Source: an uncultured Alphaproteobacteria bacterium
GTDB taxonomy: Bacteria; Pseudomonadota; Alphaproteobacteria; UBA7985; CAJQQZ01
Assembly (NCBI GenBank): GCA_905480575.1
Contig: CAJQQZ010000110.1
Location: forward strand, 1 to 64,000
Length of the DNA stretch: 64,000 nucleotides
Direction: 5' to 3'
The position numbers and the translations under genes are program-made. This document shows positions 48,149 through 57,441 of the stretch, one piece after another (within the stretch, counting starts at the first letter, position 1; each line of letters opens with the position of its first letter). Below the pieces are notes generated by a model, which was not told the origin of the DNA, searched no databases, and worked only from the letters and a program-made list of their open reading frames with translations.

Positions 48149-49312
48149 ATGAGTCAGCGTGATTATCTCTTCACAAGTGAATCTGTTTCCGAAGGTCATC
48201 CAGACAAAGTCTGCGACCGAATCTCCGATGCAATCGTTGATACTTTTCTAGCCGCTGACCCCTACTCCCGCTGTGGTGTCGAGACCCTAACAACAACCAA
48301 TCACATCACGCTCGCTGGCGAAGTGAGAGGGTCGAGTTCAATCACGGCTGAGGTGATGGAAGAGGTTGCTCGCCAAGCCGTCAAAGACATCGGTTATGAA
48401 CAGGATGGTTTCCACTGGAAGAATAACAAGGTTGAAGTGTTAGTTCACGAGCAGTCAGTCGATATCGCCCAAGGCGTCGATTCTGGTGAAGACAAAGATG
48501 AGGGCGCTGGTGATCAGGGCATCATGTTTGGTTACGCTTGTAAAGAAACCGAGAGCCTCATGCCGGCTCCCATCGCCTATTCGCACGAGATTCTTCGAAC
48601 CATGGCTGAAGCTCGTCATGGCGGGCAAAACAAGTTCGGCCCAGATGCCAAGAGCCAGGTCACATTGAAGTATGTCGATGGTAGACCGGTTGGCTGTACC
48701 TGCGTTGTAGTTTCGACTCAGCACAGTGAAGGCGTGTCCACGGACGAAGTCAGGGAACTTGTTCGTCCATTCGTTGAAAATGTTTTGCCTGAAGGTTGGA
48801 TGCCGCCAGAAAATGAATTCTACGTCAATCCTACTGGGCGGTTTGTTATTGGTGGCCCCGATGGTGATGCCGGTCTCACTGGCCGTAAGATCATTGTTGA
48901 CACTTACGGCGGTGCAGCTCCTCACGGTGGCGGTGCTTTCTCTGGTAAAGATCCAACAAAAGTTGACCGCTCAGCCGCCTATGCTGCACGCTATCTGGCA
49001 AAGAACGTTGTTGCCGCTGGCTTGGCCGACTACTGCACTATCCAGCTGTCTTATGCAATTGGCGTGTCCAAGCCATTGTCAGTGTTCATTGACACACGTG
49101 GCACATGCAAAGTCGACGAGCACAAGCTTTCAGCTGCTCTGCAAGAGATGGTCAATCTCAGCCCTCGTGGCATTCGGGAGCACTTGCAAATGAACCGCCC
49201 GATCTATGCTAGAACCGCAGCTTATGGCCACTTTGGCAGAACGCCAGACGCCGACGGTGGTTTTTCCTGGGAAAAGACAGATCTCGTCGATCAACTCAAA
49301 GGGCTGCTTTAG
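48149..49312 (+). CDS. metK: S-adenosylmethionine synthetase
   Basis: The 387-residue enzyme makes SAM from methionine and ATP, feeding the methyltransferases in this window (RsmD, RlmN, TrmB, MiaB). Motifs are clear: [15 protein letters not shown] near 8-22, [13 protein letters not shown] near 118-130 and [19 protein letters not shown] near 260-278. Many alphaproteobacteria carry an HTH regulator gene between lnt and metK; here that space is only 120 bases of leader. The trmB gene starts 16 bases downstream. Confidence 0.97.
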   Translation: MSQRDYLFTSESVSEGHPDKVCDRISDAIVDTFLAADPYSRCGVETLTTTNHITLAGEVRGSSSITAEVMEEVARQAVKDIGYEQDGFHWKNNKVEVLVHEQSVDIAQGVDSGEDKDEGAGDQGIMFGYACKETESLMPAPIAYSHEILRTMAEARHGGQNKFGPDAKSQVTLKYVDGRPVGCTCVVVSTQHSEGVSTDEVRELVRPFVENVLPEGWMPPENEFYVNPTGRFVIGGPDGDAGLTGRKIIVDTYGGAAPHGGGAFSGKDPTKVDRSAAYAARYLAKNVVAAGLADYCTIQLSYAIGVSKPLSVFIDTRGTCKVDEHKLSAALQEMVNLSPRGIREHLQMNRPIYARTAAYGHFGRTPDADGGFSWEKTDLVDQLKGLL

Positions 49313-49327
49313 CCGTCTTCTGAACCG

Positions 49328-50020
49328 ATGGACATCCCCAGAGAACAGAATATCTATGGGCGGCGTTCTGGCCGGCCCCTGAAAGACATCCAGAAGAAAC
49401 GCCTTGAAGAGCTTTTACCCCAGGTTGCAATCACGCTTCCTGAGACAAACCACAGCCTTGATCCTAAACCACTCTTTGATCCCTCTGTGCAAGAAGTATG
49501 GCTTGAGATCGGGATTGGTGGTGGTGAACACTTGGCATACCAAGCACGGCACAATCCAACTGTCGGGCTCATAGGCGCTGAATTTTTCATCAACGGTATC
49601 GCTAAGACTTTGGCTTATGTTGATGAAGAGAACCTAAGCAACATCCGATTGCAACACGGTGATGCCCGTGAACTGTTGGACGCTTTGAAAGACGATTGCC
49701 TTGATCGTGCGTTCATTCTTTTCCCTGATCCTTGGCGCAAACGCCGTCATAACTTCCGCCGCATTGTCAATTTAGAGACCCTTAACCATATGGTGCGGAT
49801 TCTCAAAGTTGGCAGCGAGCTCAGAATAGCGACGGACCATTTTGACTACCTAACTTGGATCTTGCGCTTTTGTCAGCAACATCCAAATCTCGAATGGCAC
49901 GCCGAAAATCGATCCAACTGGATCGATCCTCCAAAAGACTGGATCACCACCCGATATCAGGAAAAAGCAATCAGAGAAGGAAGGGTTCCAGCCTTCCTTT
50001 CTTACAAAATAGTGAAATAG
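49328..50020 (+). CDS. trmB: tRNA (guanine-N7-)-methyltransferase
   Basis: The 230-residue SAM-dependent enzyme methylates G46 of tRNA. The SAM site EVWLEIGIGGGEHLAYQA, GAEFFINGIAK and the catalytic region FILFPDPWRKRRHNFRRIVN are diagnostic. The N-terminus IYGRRSGRPLKDIQKKRLEE is the alphaproteobacterial form. It is probably co-transcribed with metK; the rimP leader follows after its stop. Confidence 0.94.
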   Translation: MDIPREQNIYGRRSGRPLKDIQKKRLEELLPQVAITLPETNHSLDPKPLFDPSVQEVWLEIGIGGGEHLAYQARHNPTVGLIGAEFFINGIAKTLAYVDEENLSNIRLQHGDARELLDALKDDCLDRAFILFPDPWRKRRHNFRRIVNLETLNHMVRILKVGSELRIATDHFDYLTWILRFCQQHPNLEWHAENRSNWIDPPKDWITTRYQEKAIREGRVPAFLSYKIVK

Positions 50021-50055
50021 ACCTAATAAAGCTTTCAATTCTCACGAACTTCCCC

Positions 50056-50134
50056 TATATACCGGCTCAACTATAGGCCCTGAGACGAACTCAGGATCGT
50101 TTGAAAAAATCCGGGCCTTCATGGCCCTTTTTTT
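50056..50134 (+). promoter_or_regulatory. rimP-nusA leader with terminator and antiterminator pairings
   Basis: A -10-like TATATA (50056-50061) is followed by hairpin CCTGAG-ACGAA-CTCAGG (50079-50095), then the terminator GGGCC-TTCAT-GGCCC plus seven T (50113-50134). GGCCC at 50076-50080 is complementary to the left terminator arm (50113-50117), so an alternative pairing would break the terminator. Leaders controlling rimP-nusA-infB by termination are known in enterobacteria, where NusA regulates itself. The lay-out here suggests similar attenuation. Confidence 0.6.
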
Positions 50135-50168
50135 ATGCCTGAGTGAAGGCAGCCTCGAGGAAGCAGAC

Positions 50169-50741
50169 TTGCAAGACTTTTTAGACAGTGAAGTTTTGGA
50201 AATAGCCGGCGGTCTGAATGATCGTGTTCGGCAGATCATTGCGCCCACTATCGAAGATATGGGCTTCGATCTCGTGCGCGTCCTGGTAACAGGCGGTCGC
50301 AAACCGAAGCTACAAATTATGGTCGAACCACTCGAAGACAGAATAATGACAGTGGAAGATTGTGCAATAATCAGCCGTCAGGTTTCTGTCTTGTTAGACG
50401 TTGAAGACCCAATCACAGATGCCTACGACCTAGAAGTCAGCTCTCCTGGCCTTGACCGCCCTCTAATGAAGCTGGAAGACTTTCAGCGGTTCATGGGGTT
50501 CGAAGCCCGTGCCGAAACACGCATTCCTAAGGAAGGCCAGCGCCGTTTTAAAGGCCTCATCACCAAAGCGGAAGACGACGGTGAAATCGTTTTGCAAGAA
50601 CGCGATGATTTGGAACACAAATTGAATTTTTCAGAGTTTGCGAAAGCCAAACTCGTACTATCCGATGCGTTGGTTGAAGCGGCTCAAAATGGCACTCTTC
50701 CAACAAAAAACAACGACACAAAGAAGAATAGCCTCAACTAG
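50169..50741 (+). CDS. rimP: Ribosome maturation factor RimP
   Basis: The 190-residue protein helps assemble the 30S subunit. The N-terminal domain (LNDRVRQIIAPTIEDMGFDL, VEDCAIISRQVSVLLD) and the SH3-like C-terminal domain (YDLEVSSPGLDRPLMKLEDF) are clear. I choose TTG 50169, preceded by GAGGAAG at a spacing of about six, over ATG 50121. That ATG lies in the loop of the leader terminator and would encode an odd MALFLCLSEG tail. It heads the rimP-nusA-ylxR-infB-rbfA-truB-rpsO-pnp cluster. Confidence 0.9.
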   Translation: MQDFLDSEVLEIAGGLNDRVRQIIAPTIEDMGFDLVRVLVTGGRKPKLQIMVEPLEDRIMTVEDCAIISRQVSVLLDVEDPITDAYDLEVSSPGLDRPLMKLEDFQRFMGFEARAETRIPKEGQRRFKGLITKAEDDGEIVLQERDDLEHKLNFSEFAKAKLVLSDALVEAAQNGTLPTKNNDTKKNSLN

Positions 50742-50771
50742 TCTGAGGCTCAACGGGATTGACACAAGACT

Positions 50772-52325
50772 ATGCAGACAACAACCGCTCCAAGACCAGA
50801 AATGATTCAAGTAGCCGATGCCGTCGCGCGCGAAAAAGGCATCGACAAAGAAGAAGTTCTGGAAGCCATGGAACAGGCCATTCAAAAGGCCGGTAAAGCC
50901 AAGTACGGCCCTGAGCATGACATTCGTGCTGATATCAACCGAAAGACAGGCGAAATTGGCCTATCACGCTACCGTGAAGTGGTCGAAGAAGTCGAAGACG
51001 ATGAGACACAAATGTCTCTCAAAGATGCAAACGTGTTCCAGCCTGGTCTCGAGATCGGTGAGTTTCTAGTAGAGCCTTTGCCGCCAATCGACCTCGGCCG
51101 TATTGCAGCACAGAGTGCGAAGCAGGTTATCGTTCAAAAAGTTCGTGATTCCGAACGCAAGGTTCAATACGAAGAATTCAAAGACAAGAAAGGCGAAATC
51201 GTCACCGGCCTTGTTAAGCGTGTCGAATATGGCAACGTGACCGTTGACCTGGGCCGTGCAGAAGCCATTCTTCGTCGTGACGAAGTTATCCCCCGCGAAA
51301 ATCTCCGCAACGGCGACCGCGTCCGCGCCTACATCTATGATGTTCGCGAAGAGCCACGCGGCCCACAAATTTTCCTTTCACGTACCCATCCGATCTTCTT
51401 AGCCAAACTCTTTGCGCAAGAAGTTCCAGAAATCTACGACGGTATTATTGAGATTAAGTCAGTTGCTCGTGACCCAGGCAGCCGTGCGAAGATCGCGGTT
51501 ACAACCCAGGACTCTGCCGTCGATCCCGTCGGTGCTTGCGTTGGTATGCGCGGCTCCCGTGTTCAGGCTGTTGTTGGTGAATTGCAGGGTGAGAAGATTG
51601 ACATCATTCTTTGGTCAAATGAACCTGCTACCTTCTTGGTGAACGCATTGGCACCTGCAGAGGTCGCTAAGCTTCTGCTGGATGAAGAAAACCACCGTAT
51701 CGAAGTTGTTGTTCCAGATGACCAACTAAGCCTCGCTATCGGTCGCCGTGGTCAGAATGTCCGTCTGGCTTCTCAACTTTCCGGTTGGGAAATCGACATT
51801 ATGACAGAAGCGGAAGAGTCCGATCGTCGTTCTGAAGAATTCAAGACCAGATCACAACGCTTCATCGAAGCTCTTGATGTTGAAGATGTTATTGCCCATC
51901 TGTTGGTTTCAGAAGGCTTCACAGCTGTTGAAGAAGTTGCTTATGTCGATAGCGGCGAGCTTACACAGATTGAAGGCTTTGACGAAGAGATCGCAGAGGA
52001 ATTGAAAGCGCGTGCTGTTGACGCTCTCGAAGCAGAACAGCAAGCGATCCTTGATCAACGTCGTGCCCTCGGTGTGACAGACGATCTCTCTCAATTGCCA
52101 CACATCAACGATGATATCTTGCTGCGTTTCGGCGAAAACAAGATTTTGACTTTGGATGATGTTGGTGACCTCGCGAGCGACGAGCTGCTCGAATTGTTGC
52201 AAGGTTTCGAGATGAGCGAAGATCACGCAAACGAAGTTATTATGGCGGCTCGCGCCCATTGGTTCGACGACGAACCAGTCGCGGAAACACCAGAAGCAGA
52301 AACTAGTGAGACAACAGGGGGCTGA
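50772..52325 (+). CDS. nusA: Transcription termination/antitermination protein NusA
   Basis: The 517-residue protein has an N-terminal RNA-polymerase-binding domain (VADAVAREKGIDKEEVLEAM), an S1 domain (KGEIVTGLVKRVEYGNVTVDL), two KH domains (DPVGACVGMRGSRVQAVVGE, VVPDDQLSLAIGRRGQNVRL) and acidic C-terminal repeats (about 360-500). The Pro/Thr-rich first ten residues make the second methionine (MIQVADAV) an alternative start. It may bind its own operon leader to set the terminator described upstream. Confidence 0.96.
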   Translation: MQTTTAPRPEMIQVADAVAREKGIDKEEVLEAMEQAIQKAGKAKYGPEHDIRADINRKTGEIGLSRYREVVEEVEDDETQMSLKDANVFQPGLEIGEFLVEPLPPIDLGRIAAQSAKQVIVQKVRDSERKVQYEEFKDKKGEIVTGLVKRVEYGNVTVDLGRAEAILRRDEVIPRENLRNGDRVRAYIYDVREEPRGPQIFLSRTHPIFLAKLFAQEVPEIYDGIIEIKSVARDPGSRAKIAVTTQDSAVDPVGACVGMRGSRVQAVVGELQGEKIDIILWSNEPATFLVNALAPAEVAKLLLDEENHRIEVVVPDDQLSLAIGRRGQNVRLASQLSGWEIDIMTEAEESDRRSEEFKTRSQRFIEALDVEDVIAHLLVSEGFTAVEEVAYVDSGELTQIEGFDEEIAEELKARAVDALEAEQQAILDQRRALGVTDDLSQLPHINDDILLRFGENKILTLDDVGDLASDELLELLQGFEMSEDHANEVIMAARAHWFDDEPVAETPEAETSETTGG

Positions 52326-52350
52326 TCTTTAGATTAGCTCCAGCAAAACA

Positions 52351-52950
52351 ATGGAAGAAAAGGAGACAAGGACTCTCAAGAAATTACCGGAAAGGCGTTG
52401 TCTGGTTACAGGCGAGACCAAAGAGAAAGCTCTCTTGTTGCGTTTTGTCATTGGACCAGAAAATGAAGTTGTTCCTGATTTTGCCAACAAACTGCCCGGT
52501 AGAGGGCTTTGGTTGACAGCTGATCGACAGTCTTTGGAAACAGCGCTCAAAAAGAAGGCTTTCTCGCGAGCAGCAAAGCAGAATGTCAAAGCGACTGAAG
52601 CTTTGATTGACCTTGTTGTGACGGGGCAAAAAAGCCGATGCCTTCAACTGATAAGCCTGGCTCGCAGAGCCGGGGCAACAGTCGAAGGAACCGAAAAAGT
52701 AGGGCAGTTGGTTAAGAAGGGTCGTGCCAAGGCAATGGTGTTGGCGAACGATCTTTCAAACAACAGCAGAGCCAGACTGGTAAAAGGTGATGAGAGGTAC
52801 AGAGTTTGTGACATCTTTTCTTCAGACGAATTGGGGCCTTTGTTTGGCAGAGATCAAACGAGGGCAATAGCTATAGAAGACGCAGTTTGGGCCAAAAGAC
52901 TCGGTTTTGAGTTGGAACGGCTTGCAAAATTGATCGGAATGCCCGAATAA
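52351..52950 (+). CDS. YlxR-family RNA-binding protein with L7Ae-like C-terminal domain
   Basis: The 199-residue protein has an N-terminal YlxR (DUF448) domain (about 10-90: [53 protein letters not shown]). Its C-terminal domain is like ribosomal protein L7Ae (about 105-165: [37 protein letters not shown]). The fusion is usual in alphaproteobacteria between nusA and infB. It likely binds RNA or RNase P components; a precise role is not settled. Confidence 0.9.
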   Translation: MEEKETRTLKKLPERRCLVTGETKEKALLLRFVIGPENEVVPDFANKLPGRGLWLTADRQSLETALKKKAFSRAAKQNVKATEALIDLVVTGQKSRCLQLISLARRAGATVEGTEKVGQLVKKGRAKAMVLANDLSNNSRARLVKGDERYRVCDIFSSDELGPLFGRDQTRAIAIEDAVWAKRLGFELERLAKLIGMPE

Positions 52951-52976
52951 CGGCGGGCAAGACAGACAGGAAAAAA

Positions 52977-55571
52977 ATGACTGATAACAAAGACCAGGAT
53001 CAGAAGAGCAAATTGCGCTTGTCGCGCCCTGGTGGAAAACTAGGGCTCAAACAGCCAGTTGGTGATGCCGGCGCAAACACAATGCGCGGACCGGCTCCGG
53101 GTGGTCGCTCCAAGACCGTGACCGTAGAGGTCAAAAGAAAGCGGACCTTCGATCCAAGTGCCAAGGCCCCTGCTACGCGCGGTGGCCCAATCATCGAAGA
53201 AAGACCAACCATCGATGTTGCAGGCAGGAAGAAGGAACCAGCACCCGCTGAGACGTTGGTTTTTGCTGACGACAAGCTGACTTCCGAAGAACGTGGCGCA
53301 CGCCTCAAAGCTCTTGAAGCAGCGAGGCTCGAGTCCGAACGTAAAGCAGCGTTGGAAGAGGAGGCCCAAAGACGTGCTGAGGAAGAAGCAAGGATCGCTG
53401 CTGAAAAAGCCGCTATTGAAGCTGAAATTGCAGCCAAAGCGGCCCAAGAAGCAGCTGATGCAGCTGCACCCTCTGGTGCTGCAGCAACACTTACGCCAGC
53501 GCCTGCGCCAACTGTAGCGGTAGCGGCCCCAGCGAAGCCGGCGCCAGCAGCAACTGCTGCTCCTGCTGCGCCAACAGCGCCTCAAGTTCGTACTGAAGCG
53601 CCCATTGAAGGCCGCGTTAAGAAAGCCAAAGGCGGCACTAAACAACCACCGAGAGAATCGAAACGACAGGAACCGCGTCGCCGCCCAAGTAAAATTACAA
53701 TTACAAAGGCGTTGGAAGAGGATGAAGGTCGCATGCACTCACTGGCGTCCATCAAACGTCGGAGAGAAAAAGAGAAACTTCAGTCCCAGCAATCTCGCGA
53801 GTCGGGTTCTAAAGTTATTCGTGACGTCATTGTTCCTGAAACAATCGCCGTCCAGGAACTTGCCAATCGTATGGCTGAACGTTCTGGCGAAGTCATTAAG
53901 TCACTCATGAAAATGGGCGTCATGGCGACCATTAACCAAGTGATTGATGCTGATACGGCAGAATTGATTGTTGAAGAGTTTGGTCACAATATCCGTCGTA
54001 TTTCGGACGCTGACGTAGAACAGGGTGCGATTGAAGTTGAAGAAAATGAGAGCGCCAAAGTTGCGCGCTCACCAGTTGTGACGGTGATGGGTCACGTTGA
54101 CCACGGTAAAACTTCATTGCTCGACGCTCTTCGCAAGACTGACGTTGCTGCCGGTGAAGCTGGCGGTATCACACAGCATATTGGTGCCTATCAGGTTGAA
54201 ATGACCAGCGGCGACAAGATCACATTTGTTGACACGCCTGGTCACGCAGCCTTTACAGAAATGCGTGCCCGTGGTGCGAACACAACCGATATCGTGATAT
54301 TGGTTGTCGCAGCGGATGACGGTGTCATGCCACAGACAATTGAGGCCATTAGCCACGCTAAAGCAGCTGATGTTCCAATCATTGTTGCGGTCAACAAAAT
54401 CGACAAGCCAGATGCCGATCCAACACGCGTTTACACAGAACTCCTTCAGCATGAGCTTGTTGTGGAACAAATGAGCGGTGACGTGTTGGCGGTTCCTGTT
54501 TCAGCGATCAAAGGCACCGGCCTGGACAAGATCGAAGAAGCGATCATGCTCCAAGCAGAGCTCCTTGAGTTGAAAGCCGATCCAACGACATCTGCACAAG
54601 GTGTTGTTGTGGAAGCCAAACTCGAAAAAGGTCGCGGCTCTGTTGCAACTGTCCTGGTTCAAAAAGGGACATGCCAAGTTGGTGACATTTTCGTTGCCGG
54701 TAAAATTTGGGGCCGTGTTCGTGCGCTTGTTAACTACTTAGGTGAACAAGTCGAAGAAGCTGGACCTTCCACGCCGATTGAAGTGCTCGGTCTTAATGGA
54801 ACACCACAAGCGGGTGACGACTTTGTTGTTGTTGCCAACGAAGCGAAGGCACGCGAGATTGCTGAATTCAGAACTGCGAAAGCAAGAGATGCTATCGCGG
54901 CAGCCAGAAGCAAAACCTCTCTCGATCAAATGTTCTCAGCTATTCAAGCGGGTGAAGTTAAAGATCTGCCTGTTATCGTCAAATCTGACGTGCAGGGATC
55001 TTTGGAAGCCATTTCCGGCGCACTAGAAAAACTCGGCAATGACGAGGTGAATGTTCAGGTTATCCATGCTGCGGTTGGCGGTATCACTGAATCCGACATT
55101 ACGCTCGCCAAAGCATCTGAGGCGATCATCATCGGTTTCAACGTTCGTGCAAACCCACTAGCCAGAGACATCGCGCGTCGTGATGCCATCGACATTCGTT
55201 ACTACTCAATCATCTATGAAGTTGTAGATGACGTGAAGGCAATGTTGTCTGGTCTCTTGAAACCTGAACAGCGTGAAAACTTCCTGGGTTACGCAGAGAT
55301 TCTCGAAGTCTTCCAAGTTACCAAAGTTGGTAAGGTTGCCGGTTGTAAGATCACATCTGGCCTTGTAAAACGGGGTTCTGGTGTTCGCTTGTTGAGAGAC
55401 AACGTTGTTGTTCACGAAGGCAAGCTTAAGACACTGCGCCGCTTCAAAGACGAAGTTCGTGAAGTCAAAGACGGTTACGAGTGCGGTATGGCGTTTGAGA
55501 ACTACGACAACATTCAAGTCGGCGATCAAATCGAATGCTTCGAAGTTGAAGAGATTGCAAGAGAGCTATAG
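52977..55571 (+). CDS. infB: Translation initiation factor IF-2
   Basis: The 864-residue GTPase brings fMet-tRNA to the 30S subunit. The long N-terminus (about 1-280) is Ala/Pro/Glu-rich with coiled-coil-like stretches ([20 protein letters not shown]); residues 280-350 hold the IF2-N module. The G domain has GHVDHGKTS near 372, DTPGHAAF near 418 and NKIDKPDAD near 473; beta-barrel and C-terminal fMet-tRNA-binding domains follow ([20 protein letters not shown]). The stop overlaps the rbfA GTG by one base (TAGTG). Confidence 0.97.
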   Translation: MTDNKDQDQKSKLRLSRPGGKLGLKQPVGDAGANTMRGPAPGGRSKTVTVEVKRKRTFDPSAKAPATRGGPIIEERPTIDVAGRKKEPAPAETLVFADDKLTSEERGARLKALEAARLESERKAALEEEAQRRAEEEARIAAEKAAIEAEIAAKAAQEAADAAAPSGAAATLTPAPAPTVAVAAPAKPAPAATAAPAAPTAPQVRTEAPIEGRVKKAKGGTKQPPRESKRQEPRRRPSKITITKALEEDEGRMHSLASIKRRREKEKLQSQQSRESGSKVIRDVIVPETIAVQELANRMAERSGEVIKSLMKMGVMATINQVIDADTAELIVEEFGHNIRRISDADVEQGAIEVEENESAKVARSPVVTVMGHVDHGKTSLLDALRKTDVAAGEAGGITQHIGAYQVEMTSGDKITFVDTPGHAAFTEMRARGANTTDIVILVVAADDGVMPQTIEAISHAKAADVPIIVAVNKIDKPDADPTRVYTELLQHELVVEQMSGDVLAVPVSAIKGTGLDKIEEAIMLQAELLELKADPTTSAQGVVVEAKLEKGRGSVATVLVQKGTCQVGDIFVAGKIWGRVRALVNYLGEQVEEAGPSTPIEVLGLNGTPQAGDDFVVVANEAKAREIAEFRTAKARDAIAAARSKTSLDQMFSAIQAGEVKDLPVIVKSDVQGSLEAISGALEKLGNDEVNVQVIHAAVGGITESDITLAKASEAIIIGFNVRANPLARDIARRDAIDIRYYSIIYEVVDDVKAMLSGLLKPEQRENFLGYAEILEVFQVTKVGKVAGCKITSGLVKRGSGVRLLRDNVVVHEGKLKTLRRFKDEVREVKDGYECGMAFENYDNIQVGDQIECFEVEEIAREL

Positions 55572-55966
55572 TGGGCAGTTCAAAACCTCCCTCACAGCGA
55601 CAATTGCGGGTCGGTGAGCAAATCCGGCATTCGATTGCCGAGATCTTGATGCGAGGAGAGGTTCGTGAGCCTCTCCTCGCCGATCAACCGATTACGATCA
55701 CTGAAGTACGAGTTAGTCCTGATCTGAAGAATGCAACCGCCTTTTTCCTCCCGCTCGGTGGGGAATCGGCGCTAGAGGTTGGTGCTGCCTTAGGGCGGGC
55801 ATCCCCCTTCATTCGCTCGCGCCTGGCGTCAATGCTTCGATTGCGTTACGTACCGAAGATTATCTTTGAGATGGACAAAACCTTCGACTACGCAAGCTCC
55901 ATCGACCGTCTGTTGAACAGTCCAAAGGTTCAACAAGACATTCAAGCACCAGAAGAAACCGAATAA
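55571..55966 (+). CDS. rbfA: Ribosome-binding factor A
   Basis: The 131-residue KH-like protein binds the 30S subunit during late 16S rRNA maturation and cold adaptation. SQRQLRVGEQIRHSIAEILM and ITITEVRVSPDLKNATAFFL are typical, and RSRLASMLRLRYVPKIIFEM carries the core. The start is GTG, overlapping the infB stop, so translation is coupled. truB follows 25 bases downstream. Confidence 0.94.
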   Translation: MGSSKPPSQRQLRVGEQIRHSIAEILMRGEVREPLLADQPITITEVRVSPDLKNATAFFLPLGGESALEVGAALGRASPFIRSRLASMLRLRYVPKIIFEMDKTFDYASSIDRLLNSPKVQQDIQAPEETE

Positions 55967-55991
55967 CGGTTCTTCTCAGCGGTAAATATCC

Positions 55992-56912
55992 ATGGCAAAA
56001 AAACGCAAAGGCCTACCGGTTCACGGCTGGGTGGTCTTGGACAAACCTTCTGAGATAGGGTCCACCCCCTGCGTCGGCAAAGTTCGCTATGCCTTCCAGG
56101 CTCAAAAAGCTGGGCATGCAGGAACCTTAGACCCGCTCGCCAGTGGCATCTTGCCGATCGCACTGGGGGAAGCCACCAAAACCGTCCCCTTTATCATGGA
56201 CGGTACAAAGGAATATGACTTTACCGTTACCTGGGGCACCGCGACAGACAGTCTTGATTCAGATGGAAAGGTAACCGGTGAAAACGACAGGCGCCCGACC
56301 GAAGAAGCTATCATCGAAGCCCTACCTTCATTTGTTGGCACCATCTCACAGAAACCACCCGAATTTTCAGCCATCAAAGTCCAAGGCCAACGTGCCTATG
56401 ACCTTGCAAGACTTGGTGAGCTCGTTAAACTCGCTGCACGCAACGTCGAAGTGTTCGATCTTCAGCTCATTGGACATTCAGAAAACGAATCATCGTTTAG
56501 AACTTCCTGTGGCAAAGGCACCTACATTCGCTCTATCGCAAGAGACATGGCAGAAAAGCTGGGGTGTTTGGGCCACATTTCGGTTCTGCGTCGAACGAGA
56601 GTTGGACCATTTTCGCTTAAAGATGCGATTTCACTGGAAACTTTAACATCTTTAGGCCATATAGGCGCCGATCACGGCTGTTTACTGCCTGTTTCGACCG
56701 CGCTGGACGACATCTCGGCGTTGGCCATTTCAGAATCAGAAGCCAGATCACTGCGAAACGGGCAGACGCTTTCACTGGCACATCGTCCTCTTTACGACAA
56801 GGTTCAAAACCTTGGCTCCAACGTCTGTTGGGCCAAAGTCGGAAGAACACCGATTGCTATGTGTGAAGTCATCCCTGGAGCAGTAAAATCAACGAGAGTC
56901 TTTAATCTTTAG
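55992..56912 (+). CDS. truB: tRNA pseudouridine(55) synthase TruB
   Basis: The 306-residue enzyme makes pseudouridine 55 in the T-loop of all tRNAs. The catalytic aspartate D47 is in [40 protein letters not shown] and [16 protein letters not shown] are also diagnostic. The N-terminus has a basic stretch ([18 protein letters not shown]). The TAG stop leads straight into a small hairpin before rpsO. Confidence 0.95.
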   Translation: MAKKRKGLPVHGWVVLDKPSEIGSTPCVGKVRYAFQAQKAGHAGTLDPLASGILPIALGEATKTVPFIMDGTKEYDFTVTWGTATDSLDSDGKVTGENDRRPTEEAIIEALPSFVGTISQKPPEFSAIKVQGQRAYDLARLGELVKLAARNVEVFDLQLIGHSENESSFRTSCGKGTYIRSIARDMAEKLGCLGHISVLRRTRVGPFSLKDAISLETLTSLGHIGADHGCLLPVSTALDDISALAISESEARSLRNGQTLSLAHRPLYDKVQNLGSNVCWAKVGRTPIAMCEVIPGAVKSTRVFNL

Positions 56913-56932
56913 AGGCATTAAGCCTCTGTTTT
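56911..56932 (+). promoter_or_regulatory. Small hairpin between truB and rpsO
   Basis: AGAGGC (56911-56916) and GCCTCT (56922-56927) pair around ATTAA, followed by GTTTTA. It overlaps the truB stop and ends 15 bases before rpsO. It could be a weak terminator or attenuator, or part of a site for S15 autoregulation. Confidence 0.45.
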
Positions 56933-56946
56933 ACAAGGAAAAAGCG

Positions 56947-57216
56947 ATGTCGATCACACCAGATCGTAAGCAAGAACTCATTAATGAGTATGGCCTGAAG
57001 CCAGGCGACACAGGTTCACCAGAAGTCCAGGTAGCTATCCTGACTGAAAGAATCAAAAACCTGACCGAACACATGAAAGAGCATAAGAAAGATTTCCACT
57101 CACGTCGTGGTCTTCTGATTATGGTTGGTCAGCGTCGTCGATTGCTAGACTACACGCGGAAAAAAGAACAAGCACGCTACGAATCATTGATTAAGCGTCT
57201 TGGCATTCGCCGCTAA
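56947..57216 (+). CDS. rpsO: 30S ribosomal protein S15
   Basis: The 89-residue protein binds 16S rRNA early in assembly. [35 protein letters not shown] and [19 protein letters not shown] cover the family pattern. The normal length is 89. AAGGAA lies before the ATG. It lies between truB and pnp in the conserved order; a strong hairpin follows its stop. Confidence 0.98.
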   Translation: MSITPDRKQELINEYGLKPGDTGSPEVQVAILTERIKNLTEHMKEHKKDFHSRRGLLIMVGQRRRLLDYTRKKEQARYESLIKRLGIRR

Positions 57217-57224
57217 AAAGACAA

Positions 57225-57254
57225 GCAGCCGCTAGTTTTCGGATTAGCGGCTGC
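57225..57254 (+). terminator. Strong hairpin after rpsO
   Basis: Ten-base arms GCAGCCGCTA (57225-57234) and TAGCGGCTGC (57245-57254) enclose a ten-base loop, followed by ACTTCGTTTTGTTT. It is a likely terminator or processing site between rpsO and pnp; in E. coli this junction has both a terminator and an RNase III site. Confidence 0.7.
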
Positions 57255-57414
57255 ACTTCGTTTTGTTTGAAGGCTTAGCGAGCCAAAAGATGCCGCGGGC
57301 CCACGCATAAACAGCCAAGAAATCGGCTTTTTCTGTGTTGGTCCGTAGACCTCAGAAGCTTCAAACGAAAGAAAAAGTAACAGTGTTCAGTTAACTCGCG
57401 ACTGAGCGCTTTCT

Positions 57415-57431
57415 AGCACCGAATCGGTGCT
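57415..57431 (+). promoter_or_regulatory. Hairpin next to the pnp ribosome-binding site
   Basis: AGCACC (57415-57420) and GGTGCT (57426-57431) pair around GAATC. The right arm ends directly before TGGAG, the ribosome-binding site for ATG 57442. E. coli pnp is autoregulated through its leader, so this may be a control site. Confidence 0.45.
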
Positions 57432-57441
57432 TGGAGATTAT

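Noticed and set aside
50021-50120. Initiator tRNA (metY) upstream of rimP as in enterobacteria
   Set aside because: No cloverleaf or T-loop (GGTTCRA) segment is present; the region is explained by the leader hairpins and the terminator.
50121-50168. rimP start at ATG 50121
   Set aside because: The ATG is in the loop of a terminator whose T-run would be translated, and the extra residues do not resemble RimP; TTG 50169 has a better ribosome-binding site.
53040-53738. Long open frames on the strand opposite infB and also opposite atpD, atpA and mutL
   Set aside because: They are antisense shadows of strongly coding genes, have low-complexity or implausible composition and no ribosome-binding sites.
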